Assembly (NCBI RefSeq): GCF_009618275.1
Contig: NZ_WIAD01000004.1
Coordinates: 62,001 to 126,000 of the forward strand
Reading direction: 5' to 3'
Origin: Roseimaritima sediminicola
GTDB taxonomy: Bacteria > Planctomycetota > Planctomycetia > Pirellulales > Pirellulaceae
DNA: 64,000 nt
Part shown: positions 1 through 8,291 of the stretch, in pieces
Layout of the letters: every line of letters begins with the position of its first letter
Numbering within the stretch: position 1 is the first letter of the stretch
Translations under genes and position numbers: made by a program
Notes under the pieces: generated by a model
Databases searched by the model: none
What the model was told of the DNA's origin: nothing
Seen by the model: only the letters and a program-made list of their open reading frames with translations

Positions 1-4
1 CTGC

Positions 5-1438
5 ATGCACCCAAACCCGATGGTGACAGCTATCTCCTACGCTCAATCCAATCGCCCCGGCGGTGCTTCCACCGCCCTTCGCTCGGTCGCCTCGCGGCTG
101 GCCGGCGTGCTGTTGGCCGGCGTTTTTTACCTGGGCCTGTACCTGGTTCCCTTTGCGCCCGCCCAGCGGTATTTCCTGGGACACCCGGTCGCCGTCGGCG
201 CGACGATCCTGTTCTGCATCGCGGTGGTCTCGCTGGCCGGCAAATGGATGGCCGTCCGCCGCCAGTGGCAACTGTGTCAACAGATCGACGACGACGTGCT
301 GGCGCCCAACCCGGACACCCCGCCGCAGGCCTCGGCCGCCACGGGAGCCGATTCGGACGTCCGCGGCCTGTGCCAGCGGTGGCTGGATTCGCTGGGCCAG
401 TTGCCCAGGGCCGCTCGTCACAGCCGTCTGGTCGGACGCCTCGAGGAATTGCTGCAGCGGCAGGTCCGCCGCGGCAATGCCCGCCAATTGGCCGATGACC
501 TTCGCGAAGTCTCCGGCCGCGATGCCGACGAGGCCCACGATTCGCTCCAACTGGTGCGGATCATCGTCTGGGCGATCCCCATGCTGGGCTTTCTGGGTAC
601 GGTGATCGGGATCACGCAGACCCTGGGCGGATTGGATTTCAGCGACGGAACCGCCGCGGTGGATCGTCTGAAGAGCGGTCTGTATGTGGCCTTCGATACC
701 ACGGCCCTGGGCCTGGTCCTATCGGTCGTCGCGATCTTTCTGCAGTTCCCGGTCGAGCAGGCCCAGCAGCGGTTGCTGGCAACGATCGATCGGCGGGCCG
801 GCGAACTGCTGGCAGCCCATCTGCCCGATCCGGCGGTCGACGGCGTTTCGCACCAGATGACCAGTCTGTGCGAAGGCGTCCTGAACGCGGTCAAGCAATC
901 CCTGGGAACGCAGGCCGAACTGTGGCGAGAAACCATCGACGGGGCCCACCAACACTGGCAGACCGTCGTCGCGGCCACCGGCACCGAACTGAGCGACTCG
1001 ATCGGCCAAGCCATCGGATCGGCGCTCTCGCCAGCGCTGTCCAGTCACACCAGCGAACTGCAACAGATCCAGCAACAGGGCGTCGACGCGATCGACGGCC
1101 GCTGGCAACAGTGGCAGTTGGCCCTCAGCGACAACGCCCGCATCCTCTTGGCTCACCAGCAGACTCTGGTGCGGCAAGCCGAACTGTTGGCCGACAGCCA
1201 GTCGCGAGCCGAAGAGCTGGTGGCATTACAGAGAAGCCTGGATCAGAACCTCCAGCGGCTGGAGGCGACCAATCGCGTGGTCGAGCAATCGGTCAGCACC
1301 GCCGGCGGTGCCGAAGGCGTGGCCGATGCGGTCCGCATCCTGGCCCGCGCCGTGGACGTGCTCTCGGCCCAGTTGCCCACGCCGCCCAAGGCCGGCACCG
1401 ATGCCAACCTTGCCGCTCACCACGGACGTGCTGCATGA
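5..1438 (+). CDS. MotA/TolQ/ExbB-like proton-channel protein with long C-terminal helical tail
   Basis: A 477-residue inner-membrane protein. Two hydrophobic segments lie near residues 31-50 and 64-81, and a second pair (about 186-203 and 226-250) has the Gly-rich 'PMLGFLGTVIGI' and 'DTTALGLVLS' signatures of the MotA/TolQ/ExbB channel family. The remaining 220 residues are Gln/Ala-rich, polar and predicted helical, giving a long cytoplasmic or periplasmic tail that ordinary ExbB lacks. By family it should conduct ions with a TolR/ExbD-like partner. Its stop overlaps the ATG of the next gene by 4 bp, and the three genes to position 4602 look like one operon. The start is uncertain because the frame is open to the window edge; an internal Met at residue 6 is an alternative. 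The role of the trio is unknown. Confidence 0.8.
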   Translation: MHPNPMVTAISYAQSNRPGGASTALRSVASRLAGVLLAGVFYLGLYLVPFAPAQRYFLGHPVAVGATILFCIAVVSLAGKWMAVRRQWQLCQQIDDDVLAPNPDTPPQASAATGADSDVRGLCQRWLDSLGQLPRAARHSRLVGRLEELLQRQVRRGNARQLADDLREVSGRDADEAHDSLQLVRIIVWAIPMLGFLGTVIGITQTLGGLDFSDGTAAVDRLKSGLYVAFDTTALGLVLSVVAIFLQFPVEQAQQRLLATIDRRAGELLAAHLPDPAVDGVSHQMTSLCEGVLNAVKQSLGTQAELWRETIDGAHQHWQTVVAATGTELSDSIGQAIGSALSPALSSHTSELQQIQQQGVDAIDGRWQQWQLALSDNARILLAHQQTLVRQAELLADSQSRAEELVALQRSLDQNLQRLEATNRVVEQSVSTAGGAEGVADAVRILARAVDVLSAQLPTPPKAGTDANLAAHHGRAA

Positions 1439-3585
1439 GCGGCCGACGTCGCGCCACGCTGTCGCCCAGTCTGTTTCCCTTCCTGGCGGTGTTGGTCTGC
1501 ACCCTGGGAACGCTGATCCTGTTCCTGGCTCTGGTGGCTCAGAAAGCCGAACAGACCGCGCAGCAGGCGGTCGAGGATCCCGATGCGCCACCGCCAGTGG
1601 AAGAATTGGTCGAACAGCAGCAGTGGAAACGCGAACGACTGATCGCGATCCGCGATGCTCAAACGGCCGATCTGAAGGAGCGCAGCAGCCAACTGACGCA
1701 CATCGAAGATCACATCCGGCGGCTGCGCGATCAACTGCAACAGCTCCGCGAGGAAACCGCTGCGGCGGCCGAGGACAGTGACCTCGACCCGCACGCGCAA
1801 CAGCAACAGATCGTGTTGCTCGAACAACAGATCGACGCGGAGAAAAAGCGACTGGAGGAGCTGCGCGAGCAGGTCAGCGGCCGGCCGCCGCGCGTGGTCA
1901 TTGTCCCGCACCAAGGTCCCAACGGCACCGACCAGCGGCCGATCTATGTCGAATGCACCGCGGACGGTTTGCGGCTGCAACCCGAGGGCGCGTTCATTTC
2001 CAAACTGCAGGTCGAATCGGCTCGCGGTCCGGCCGGCGGCAACCCGCTGGACGCAGCCCTGCGAACGATCCGTTACCACTGGCAACAGACCGACCCCGAC
2101 GGCCCGGCGCCCTATCCGTTGTTGATCGTGCGTCCCGATGGGATCGAAACCTACGCCGCAGCCCGCGCGGCGATGCAGCGTTGGGACGACCAGTTTGGGT
2201 ACGAGCTGGTGCCGGGCGAAGTGGAATTGGCGTTCCCCGAACCGAACGGCCAGCTCCGCGAGCGCGTCGATGTGGCGATTCGTGAAGCGGTCGCACGCCA
2301 GCATGCCAATCTGGCCGCCGCCTCGTACACCCGCACCCGGTTGTCGCAGCTGCGAAAAAACGCACCACGCGTGCTCTCGGCGGCCGACCTGGCTCGTTCC
2401 GATGGAGCCGCCGGCGCCGGCCCGCGATACTTCGGCCGTCCGGTCGACGATTCCACGCCATCGCGTCACGGCAGCATCGCCGGCAGCGACATCCACGACT
2501 TCGACGAAGCCTTACGCGCGACCGCTCGGCAATCGGCTGACGGTCGGACCGATCCCGAACAGAACGCTGCGGGGTTGAGCGGCCCCGGGTTCGCCGCGGG
2601 CGGTGCCGGGTTCGGCGCGGGCGGTGCCGGGTTCGGCGCGGGCGGTGCAGATTTCGGCGCGGACGGTGCAGATTTCGCCAGCGGCGACAAAGCGGGCCGC
2701 GCATCGCCGGGCGAGCGCGACATGGCGTCCTCGAGCCATCGCCCTCGAACCAATCCGCTGGCGCTGGGCTCGTCGACGGGCTCGCCCACCGCCGCCGACC
2801 ATCAAGGCGGCATAGGACGCGGTGAAACGGGACACGGTCAGATGGGACGCGGTGAGATAGGACGCGGTGAGATGGGACTTGCGCCGCCCGCCAACGCCCC
2901 GCAGACAACCGACCGGGCGGATGCAGCCGGCGGCCAATCCAGCGACGTTCCGGCCAGCGACGGTCCGGCCAGCGGCGATCCGGCCGGCTCGATCGCAGCG
3001 GGCCGCCCGGGGCAAGGCCGCTTGGATGCGGCGGGCCAGATCGACGGCAACAGCCAAGGTCCCAGCGACGCCCAGCAAGGGGCGAACCTGGCCGGAGCGC
3101 AAGGTGGTTCCGGACACAATGCGATGGGCCAAATGGCGACGGCCGCGCCGCAGCAAGCGGCGCCCCGCCCTGCCCTGCCCCAATCCACCGATGGTGCTTC
3201 GCCCGGCAGCGGGCAAGCGGCCGGCCGGCAGCCCACGCTGCGCCGGGGCGGCCGCGACTGGGCTCTGCCGGCTTCGGCACGCGGCCGGGGGACGACGATC
3301 GTGCGCGGCGTGAACGTGGTCTGCGAACCCACGGCGTTTGTCCTGCTGGCCGATCAGGCCGGCGGCCAGCCACAGCGGTTTGAATTCCACGATGGTTTTG
3401 TGGACCGCGCGGCCATGGAACTGGCCACCGCGGTGCACAGCCGCGTGGACAGCTGGGGTGTGGCGATCGCCGGCGGACGCTGGCAGCCGGTCCTGCGCGT
3501 GCAGGCCGACCGCACCAGCGAATCCCGGTACCGCCAGCTGCGCACCCTGCTGCAGGGCAGCGGCCTGGAACTCGAGCGGAGGTAG
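1435..3585 (+). CDS. Single-pass membrane protein, coiled coil plus Gly-rich repeat region (ExbD/TolR-position partner)
   Basis: About 716 residues. The start is the ATG that overlaps the preceding stop as ATGA; the open frame continues upstream but only as a shadow of the first gene. One N-terminal transmembrane helix (about residues 13-35) is followed by a Gln/Glu/Arg-rich coiled coil (about 55-155), a globular region, and a low-complexity part (about 380-620) with imperfect repeats such as 'GAGGAGFGAGGADF' and 'MGRGEIGRGEM'. A compact C-terminal domain of about 110 residues follows. The topology of one N-terminal helix with a periplasmic body matches proteins that work with TolQ-type channels, which is the basis for calling it a partner. 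No enzyme motif is visible. Confidence 0.7.
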   Translation: MSGRRRATLSPSLFPFLAVLVCTLGTLILFLALVAQKAEQTAQQAVEDPDAPPPVEELVEQQQWKRERLIAIRDAQTADLKERSSQLTHIEDHIRRLRDQLQQLREETAAAAEDSDLDPHAQQQQIVLLEQQIDAEKKRLEELREQVSGRPPRVVIVPHQGPNGTDQRPIYVECTADGLRLQPEGAFISKLQVESARGPAGGNPLDAALRTIRYHWQQTDPDGPAPYPLLIVRPDGIETYAAARAAMQRWDDQFGYELVPGEVELAFPEPNGQLRERVDVAIREAVARQHANLAAASYTRTRLSQLRKNAPRVLSAADLARSDGAAGAGPRYFGRPVDDSTPSRHGSIAGSDIHDFDEALRATARQSADGRTDPEQNAAGLSGPGFAAGGAGFGAGGAGFGAGGADFGADGADFASGDKAGRASPGERDMASSSHRPRTNPLALGSSTGSPTAADHQGGIGRGETGHGQMGRGEIGRGEMGLAPPANAPQTTDRADAAGGQSSDVPASDGPASGDPAGSIAAGRPGQGRLDAAGQIDGNSQGPSDAQQGANLAGAQGGSGHNAMGQMATAAPQQAAPRPALPQSTDGASPGSGQAAGRQPTLRRGGRDWALPASARGRGTTIVRGVNVVCEPTAFVLLADQAGGQPQRFEFHDGFVDRAAMELATAVHSRVDSWGVAIAGGRWQPVLRVQADRTSESRYRQLRTLLQGSGLELERR

Positions 3586-3594
3586 GAATCGAAC

Positions 3595-4602
3595 ATGGCT
3601 ACGCGTCGCAAACGATCCAGTGTCGAGATGGGCCACGATGCCTTTCTGGACATCGTCGCCAATCTGGTCGGCATCTTGATCATCCTGGTCGTCGTGCTGG
3701 GCACCCGCTCGCAGCAGGTCGCCCAGGAAATCCAGGCTCGCACCGAGGTCAGCGACGAGGACCTCTCGCACTTGGCCACCGAAACGACTCGTACCCAAGC
3801 GGCCCAGGTCGCCTCGCTGCAGCTGGAACAGCAACTTGCGCAGATCGACACGGAACTGCTCAGCCGCAAACACGAACGCGCCGTGCTCAGCGACATGCTG
3901 GCGGTCGCACGCGACCAGTGGCAACAGCAGCAAGCCGAACTGGACCAACAGCGGCAGGCGGCCGTGCAATTGGTTTCCACGCGTTCGAGCCTCGAGAACC
4001 AGCTGAAACAGTTGCAGGCCGAAAGCGGTGCTCTGGCCGCAGCCGAGACGCCGGTGGTCGCCGTGGAACACCTGCCCACGCCGATGGCCAAGACGGTGTT
4101 CGGCGAAGAGCTGCACTTTCGCTTGAAGGACAACCGCTTGTCGGTCGTGCCGGTCGAGCGGTTGCTCGAGCTGATCCGCGAAGATTTCAAGCGAGGTCTG
4201 AACGGTCGCGAGGGCACGACCCGTTCCGAAGTCGGACCGATCCAGGGTTATACGGCCCAGTACGAAATGGATCGCAGCCGCGGTGCGGTCTCCAGCGGCG
4301 GCCGCGTCGGCATGGCCACGCGGATCGAGTTGGTGGGGTTGCTGATCGAACCGCTCCGAGAGCCCTACGGTCAGAGCATCGAGAAAGTGCTGAGCGGCCA
4401 ATCGATGCTGGACGTGGAACTGGCCGGTCGCAATCCGGCCACGACCACGATCACCGTCTGGGTGTATCCGGACAGCTTCGCCGGTTTGCGACGATTAAAG
4501 GAACACCTCTACGCCCGCGGTTTTGCCACCGCCGCCCGGCCGCTGCCGATGGATCATCCGATCACCGGCAGCCCCCAAGGGTCACGGTCTGCTGCGCAGT
4601 AG
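3595..4602 (+). CDS. Single-pass membrane protein with coiled coil, third gene of TolQ-like operon
   Basis: A 335-residue protein. A short basic N-terminus ('MATRRKRSS') precedes one hydrophobic helix (about residues 15-37, 'DIVANLVGILIILVVVLG'), then a Gln/Leu-rich coiled coil (about 45-150) and a globular C-terminal domain of about 180 residues. A GGAGG ribosome-binding site sits about ten bases before the ATG, just inside the end of the previous gene. The start 'GHDAFLDIVANLVGILIIL' resembles the N-termini of ExbD/TolR-like proteins, so it may be a second channel partner. This is inference from topology and position; no catalytic motif was seen. Confidence 0.68.
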   Translation: MATRRKRSSVEMGHDAFLDIVANLVGILIILVVVLGTRSQQVAQEIQARTEVSDEDLSHLATETTRTQAAQVASLQLEQQLAQIDTELLSRKHERAVLSDMLAVARDQWQQQQAELDQQRQAAVQLVSTRSSLENQLKQLQAESGALAAAETPVVAVEHLPTPMAKTVFGEELHFRLKDNRLSVVPVERLLELIREDFKRGLNGREGTTRSEVGPIQGYTAQYEMDRSRGAVSSGGRVGMATRIELVGLLIEPLREPYGQSIEKVLSGQSMLDVELAGRNPATTTITVWVYPDSFAGLRRLKEHLYARGFATAARPLPMDHPITGSPQGSRSAAQ

Positions 4603-4690
4603 TTGTTGGTTGTTAGTTGATGGTTGTTAGTTGTTAGTTGTTAGTTGATGGTTGATGGTTGATGGTTGATGGTTGATGGTTGATGGTTGT
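4603..4690. repeat. Heptamer tandem array (GTTGATG / GTTGTTA units)
   Basis: About twelve head-to-tail 7-bp units, mainly GTTGTTA then GTTGATG, begin one base after the stop of the upstream gene. They end at the stop codon of the four-helix-bundle gene. The array is in the opposite orientation to the one at 5084-5166, so the two form an inverted pair around that gene. Confidence 0.9.
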
Positions 4691-4692
4691 CT

Positions 4693-5070
4693 TCAACGAC
4701 GATGTTGGCGTTCGGCGCAGCCGTTTACGTAACGAATGAAGCCATTGAGGATGCGAATGGCCTCCTCGACTTCGGCGCGTCGGATCGAATGCTGCTCCGT
4801 CGTGATGTACGACTCGTCCAGCGCCGTATGGTAGTGCTCGATGGTTTCGTAAAGAGAACCTCGAGCCTGACGCAGGAACTGAAGGTTTTCGCGATGGTGA
4901 TGGCGGCCATAACCTTCGGCGATGTTGGCGGTCACCGATCGAGACGCTCGGAGCATCTGATCCACCAAACGGAAACGCTCGTTGCCGGGAAGGGTTTTGC
5001 AAAACTTCGACGCTTCGCACCGGATCCGCCGTGCCGCACGGTAACACTCCAGCTCCTCAAAACTATTCAC
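4693..5070 (-). CDS. Four-helix-bundle protein (S23/IVP-like family)
   Basis: A 125-residue protein of the small four-helix-bundle family first known from intervening sequences in 23S rRNA genes and related to the Avd accessory proteins of diversity-generating retroelements. Family features visible are the N-terminal 'F.ELECYRAARRI', the central 'QMLRASRSVTANIAEGYGR' and the 'FLRQARGSLYETIEH' helix. A GTG start preceded by an AAGGGGC ribosome-binding site is preferred; an in-frame TTG 15 bp upstream is possible. It is a stand-alone gene lying tail-on between two inverted heptamer arrays, with no retroelement or rRNA nearby. The molecular role of stand-alone members is not established. Confidence 0.85.
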   Translation of the reverse strand: MNSFEELECYRAARRIRCEASKFCKTLPGNERFRLVDQMLRASRSVTANIAEGYGRHHHRENLQFLRQARGSLYETIEHYHTALDESYITTEQHSIRRAEVEEAIRILNGFIRYVNGCAERQHRR

Positions 5071-5083
5071 GCCCCTTGCCCCC

Positions 5084-5166
5084 AACTAACAACCAACAAC
5101 CAACAACCAACAACCAACAACCAACAACCAACAACCAACAACTAACAACTAACAACTAACAACCAA
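5084..5166. repeat. Heptamer tandem array (CAACCAA / CAACTAA units)
   Basis: About twelve 7-bp units, CAACAAC/CAACCAA in phase and drifting to CAACTAA at the right end. The array fills the space between the four-helix-bundle gene and the stop of the next minus-strand gene. Similar arrays lie at 21342-21426 and 57343-57438. Confidence 0.92.
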
Positions 5167-5169
5167 CCC

Positions 5170-7857
5170 CTACCGCCCTGTCTCCTCATAGATCGGCAGG
5201 TGCCGGTAGAACACTTCCAGGCTTAACAGGTTCATCGTGGTGACGTACACGCGGCCGGCGTGCACGCTCCAACGATCGGGCACTTCGCCCAGCGGTTCCC
5301 AGCTGCCGGCGTTCGGGCCTTCGCGAACCTGGGAATCGATCAGGGTGGGATTGAGGGCCTGATTCCAGTTCTGCCAGTGCTGGCCGCCCATGTGAAACAT
5401 CACCTGCGTGGCGTAGTACCAGTAGTACGTATCGCGGCGCGGATTCTCGGGCGTACCGATGGCCGGCAGGGACTGGGCCAGATAATCGGCCCCGGACTTC
5501 ATCGCCGGATGGTCGCGACGCCAGCCGCCGTACATTCGCATCAGCATGCCCACGGCGGTCATGGTCCGGGTGGGTTGGCGGCCGTGTCGCTGTTGGGCGT
5601 TGACCGGAGCGTAGGGGTTGTAGCGGTATCGATCCGCGCGGCCCACGCCCGCCTGGGCGGCTTGCAACCATTGCTGCACGCCTTCGTACGTTGGATCGGG
5701 CACCTCCAATCCGGCCAACTCGCCACTCTTCAGCGCCATCATCATCCATCCGCTGACGCTGGTGTCGCTGCTGTTTCGCGGTTGATAGCGCCAACCGCCC
5801 CGGGTGGGATGTTGACTGGCGACAATAAAATCGATCGATCGCTGAGCGGGTTCGCGGAGCTGGGGATCTTGCGTCATGCCGTAGGCTTCGCACAGGGCAA
5901 GCGCGGCGATGCCATGGCTGTACAACCACACGTTGCGGTTACTGACCGCATCTTCGGGCAGAAACAGATCGCCGTCGGCCTTCTGATGCTCCAGCAAAAA
6001 GTCCAGTCCTTTGGCGACCGTGCTGGCGTACTGGTGTTGCCGGTGGGTGTAGCCCGCGCCTTGAAACGCCAGCAGGCTCAGGCCCGTGGCCGCGGTATCA
6101 CTGCGCAGCAGAACCCGTTCGCCGGGATGTTCCAGCGACCAGCGACCGTCCTCGTGCTGGTAGCGTTCCAGGAATTCCAGTCCCCGTTCGATGGCTTCTT
6201 CGGTCTGCGGTCCGACCATGCCGTCGGGGGCGGGAGCGGCCGAGCCGGCGGTCCGCATGACGCGGCGTTCGAACGACTGGACGGCGGCCACCTGACTGCC
6301 CGCCGGCCGGATCGGGCCCCCGACCTCGCGGCGACGCAGCGGCGTGCGGCCGAGGTCCAGCGCGGCGACGTGGGGCATGTTCGGCGTGCCCGGCAGACCC
6401 GCTCGCTCGACCGCGCGACGGGCCAAGCCGGCCGGACCCTCGACCGCGGCGATGTCCAGCGGCAGAGGAACCCCGGTCACCGGAGCGGCCGCGGCGGGAG
6501 TGTCCATGGTGCGGCGGGCCAAACCGCCGCTGTCGGCCCGGGCCGGAGCATCGTCCACGGTCCCGCTGCCAGCGGATGCACCGGAGATAGCCGCAGCCAA
6601 GCTGGGCGGGCCGGTGGGCAGCCGAGGAGCATTGACGCGGCTCTGGCGAGCACGGCCCGCAGGGCCACCGGTCTGCCCCGGACTGACCTGCGGCATTCCG
6701 GTCTGCGGCACAGGCGGTCCGGTGGCGGCACCGCTGGAAGCCAGGTCGCTGTGGGGCGGCGCGGGGCCGGCCTGCCCCAGTTCGCTCAGCGAGCTGCCCA
6801 GCGCCTCGGTGGCACGGCTGTGCACGGTCGATTCGCGGCGCAGCAAACGCGTCGCCTCGGCCGCCCGGCGAGCGACCGCCACGCTGGGCGCCGTCGGGGC
6901 GGCGCCGGCCGGCGGCAGCACCTCGCTGGTGCGGCTCGGCCGACGCGGCTGGGCAGCGGCCGACATGGCCAAGCGCGGCAACTGCTGTTGCTGGCGATGC
7001 TGGACCTGTTGCTCGCTGGCCGTGGGCTGGGTCTGCGGCTGGGGCGTGGGCACGTCCAGGGCCGCGCTGGCCGAACGCGCCCGTTGAACCCGCAAATCCT
7101 GGCGCTGCCGCGCGCTATCGTTGACGGTTTGGCTGGGCGCCACGTCGGGGATGTCGATCGGCGTATTGGTCTCGGGCATCACCGGCGCGTCGCGACGGGC
7201 CAGCTGCGACGGTTGGCTATCGGGCGAGGGCATCGTTTCGGCCGCTTGCTCGCGCTGGATCAACTGCGGACGAAGCTCGGGCTGGTGCTGCGGCACCTCG
7301 GTCGGCATCTCCAGTTGCACCGACGTCCGCTCCATCGGCGGCAACTCGCGCATCTGCTCGGGCACCTCCTTGGCCGCCGTCTCCACCTCGATCGGTTTGG
7401 CCCAGTCGGGCTGCTCTTCGGCCGGTCGGTGGTGCTGGAACACCTGTTCCGAAACCGTGCGTTCGATCGGCGTGCGTTGGGGCTCGGTCCCCGAGAACGG
7501 ATCCGGCCAGTAGCGGCTGAAGATCACCACGTTGACGGCCACGATCAACAGCAACAGGTGCACGAACACACTGACCAAAAAACCGATCTCGACCGATCGC
7601 TTGAAAACCTTTCCGGTCAATTGGTGCAGCACCAGGGCCGAGACCAGCACGCCGCCGGCGACCAAGCCGATGTAGGTCCAAGCGTTGTACAACCACCGCG
7701 GGTCATCGAAGCGGAGCTGGGTGGCGGCCATGTAGATCACCAGCCCCCCCAGGGCGACCAGGGCCAGGTCGACCGGCCACATCCGCTCGCCGGCCTCGCT
7801 CACCGCGGGTCGTCTGCCTGTTGCCGGGTATCGCTGGTCTGCGGGAGGTTTGCTCAT
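5170..7857 (-). CDS. Three-TM protein with C-terminal prenyltransferase/squalene-cyclase-like domain
   Basis: About 895 residues from the ATG that overlaps the stop of exbD (TAATG). Three transmembrane helices lie near residues 31-45, 56-80 and 92-114. A long Pro/Gln/Ala-rich linker (about 120-550) follows. The C-terminal 330 residues have the alpha/alpha-toroid repeats of prenyltransferase/squalene oxidase proteins: 'GLEFLERYQHEDGRWSLEH', 'GLSLLAFQGAGYTH', 'GGWRYQ' and 'SVSGWMMMALKSGE'. The Asp-rich catalytic motif of true hopene cyclases is not evident, so a binding or scaffold role is as likely as an enzyme. It is the last gene of the TPR-ExbB-ExbD set, which suggests an energised envelope complex. 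Confidence 0.75.
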   Translation of the reverse strand: MSKPPADQRYPATGRRPAVSEAGERMWPVDLALVALGGLVIYMAATQLRFDDPRWLYNAWTYIGLVAGGVLVSALVLHQLTGKVFKRSVEIGFLVSVFVHLLLLIVAVNVVIFSRYWPDPFSGTEPQRTPIERTVSEQVFQHHRPAEEQPDWAKPIEVETAAKEVPEQMRELPPMERTSVQLEMPTEVPQHQPELRPQLIQREQAAETMPSPDSQPSQLARRDAPVMPETNTPIDIPDVAPSQTVNDSARQRQDLRVQRARSASAALDVPTPQPQTQPTASEQQVQHRQQQQLPRLAMSAAAQPRRPSRTSEVLPPAGAAPTAPSVAVARRAAEATRLLRRESTVHSRATEALGSSLSELGQAGPAPPHSDLASSGAATGPPVPQTGMPQVSPGQTGGPAGRARQSRVNAPRLPTGPPSLAAAISGASAGSGTVDDAPARADSGGLARRTMDTPAAAAPVTGVPLPLDIAAVEGPAGLARRAVERAGLPGTPNMPHVAALDLGRTPLRRREVGGPIRPAGSQVAAVQSFERRVMRTAGSAAPAPDGMVGPQTEEAIERGLEFLERYQHEDGRWSLEHPGERVLLRSDTAATGLSLLAFQGAGYTHRQHQYASTVAKGLDFLLEHQKADGDLFLPEDAVSNRNVWLYSHGIAALALCEAYGMTQDPQLREPAQRSIDFIVASQHPTRGGWRYQPRNSSDTSVSGWMMMALKSGELAGLEVPDPTYEGVQQWLQAAQAGVGRADRYRYNPYAPVNAQQRHGRQPTRTMTAVGMLMRMYGGWRRDHPAMKSGADYLAQSLPAIGTPENPRRDTYYWYYATQVMFHMGGQHWQNWNQALNPTLIDSQVREGPNAGSWEPLGEVPDRWSVHAGRVYVTTMNLLSLEVFYRHLPIYEETGR

Positions 7858-8285
7858 TACGATCCGCCTCCCGGGCCTTCCTGGGTGGTGACCGAGTAAT
7901 CGCTGACGCCGGTGCGGTTGCACAGATCCATGGCGTTGACGACCGGCTGGAACGAGACGGCTTTGTCGGCTCGGATCACCACCGATTGGTTGGTCGGGTT
8001 ATCGGCCACCGCTCGCCGCAGCAGTCGTTCGATCTCGGCCAACTCCATGGCTCGGCCGCCCACGTAAGACTGGCCGGCGGCATCGATATCGATCACGAAC
8101 TCCTTGGCCGCGGCGGTCATCGGGCTGGCCGTCGTGGCGTTGGGCAGGACGATTTCCAGCCGCCGCTCCTGTTCTTCAAACTCGCTGGTCACCAGAAAGA
8201 AGATCAACAGCAGGAACACGACATCGATCAACGGGGTCAGGCTGAGCGTCGAAGCGGCTTGGGATTTTTTGATCTTCAGCGCCAT
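7857..8285 (-). CDS. exbD: Biopolymer transport protein ExbD/TolR family
   Basis: A 142-residue protein. The basic N-terminus 'MALKIKKSQAASTLSLTPLIDVVFLLLIFFLVTS' region, with the conserved Asp in the single transmembrane helix (about residue 21), is diagnostic of ExbD/TolR. The periplasmic part ends in the usual 'VVIRADKAVSFQPVVNAMDLC' type domain. It should form the proton-coupled stator/rotor complex with the ExbB protein encoded 6 bp upstream. Its stop overlaps the start of the following gene. Confidence 0.92.
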   Translation of the reverse strand: MALKIKKSQAASTLSLTPLIDVVFLLLIFFLVTSEFEEQERRLEIVLPNATTASPMTAAAKEFVIDIDAAGQSYVGGRAMELAEIERLLRRAVADNPTNQSVVIRADKAVSFQPVVNAMDLCNRTGVSDYSVTTQEGPGGGS

Positions 8286-8291
8286 CGCAGC

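Noticed and set aside
1994-4401. Long minus-strand frames opposite the second and third TolQ-operon genes
   Set aside because: Arg/Pro-rich low-complexity translations without start signals, mirrored from the real genes.
5-4602. Zorya defence system
   Set aside because: A tailed MotA-like protein is present, but no OmpA-type ZorB, ZorC or ZorD helicase/nuclease is encoded in the window.
5260-7899. Long plus-strand open frame opposite the cyclase-like gene
   Set aside because: An antisense shadow created by high GC; the opposite strand has the recognisable TM helices and toroid repeats.
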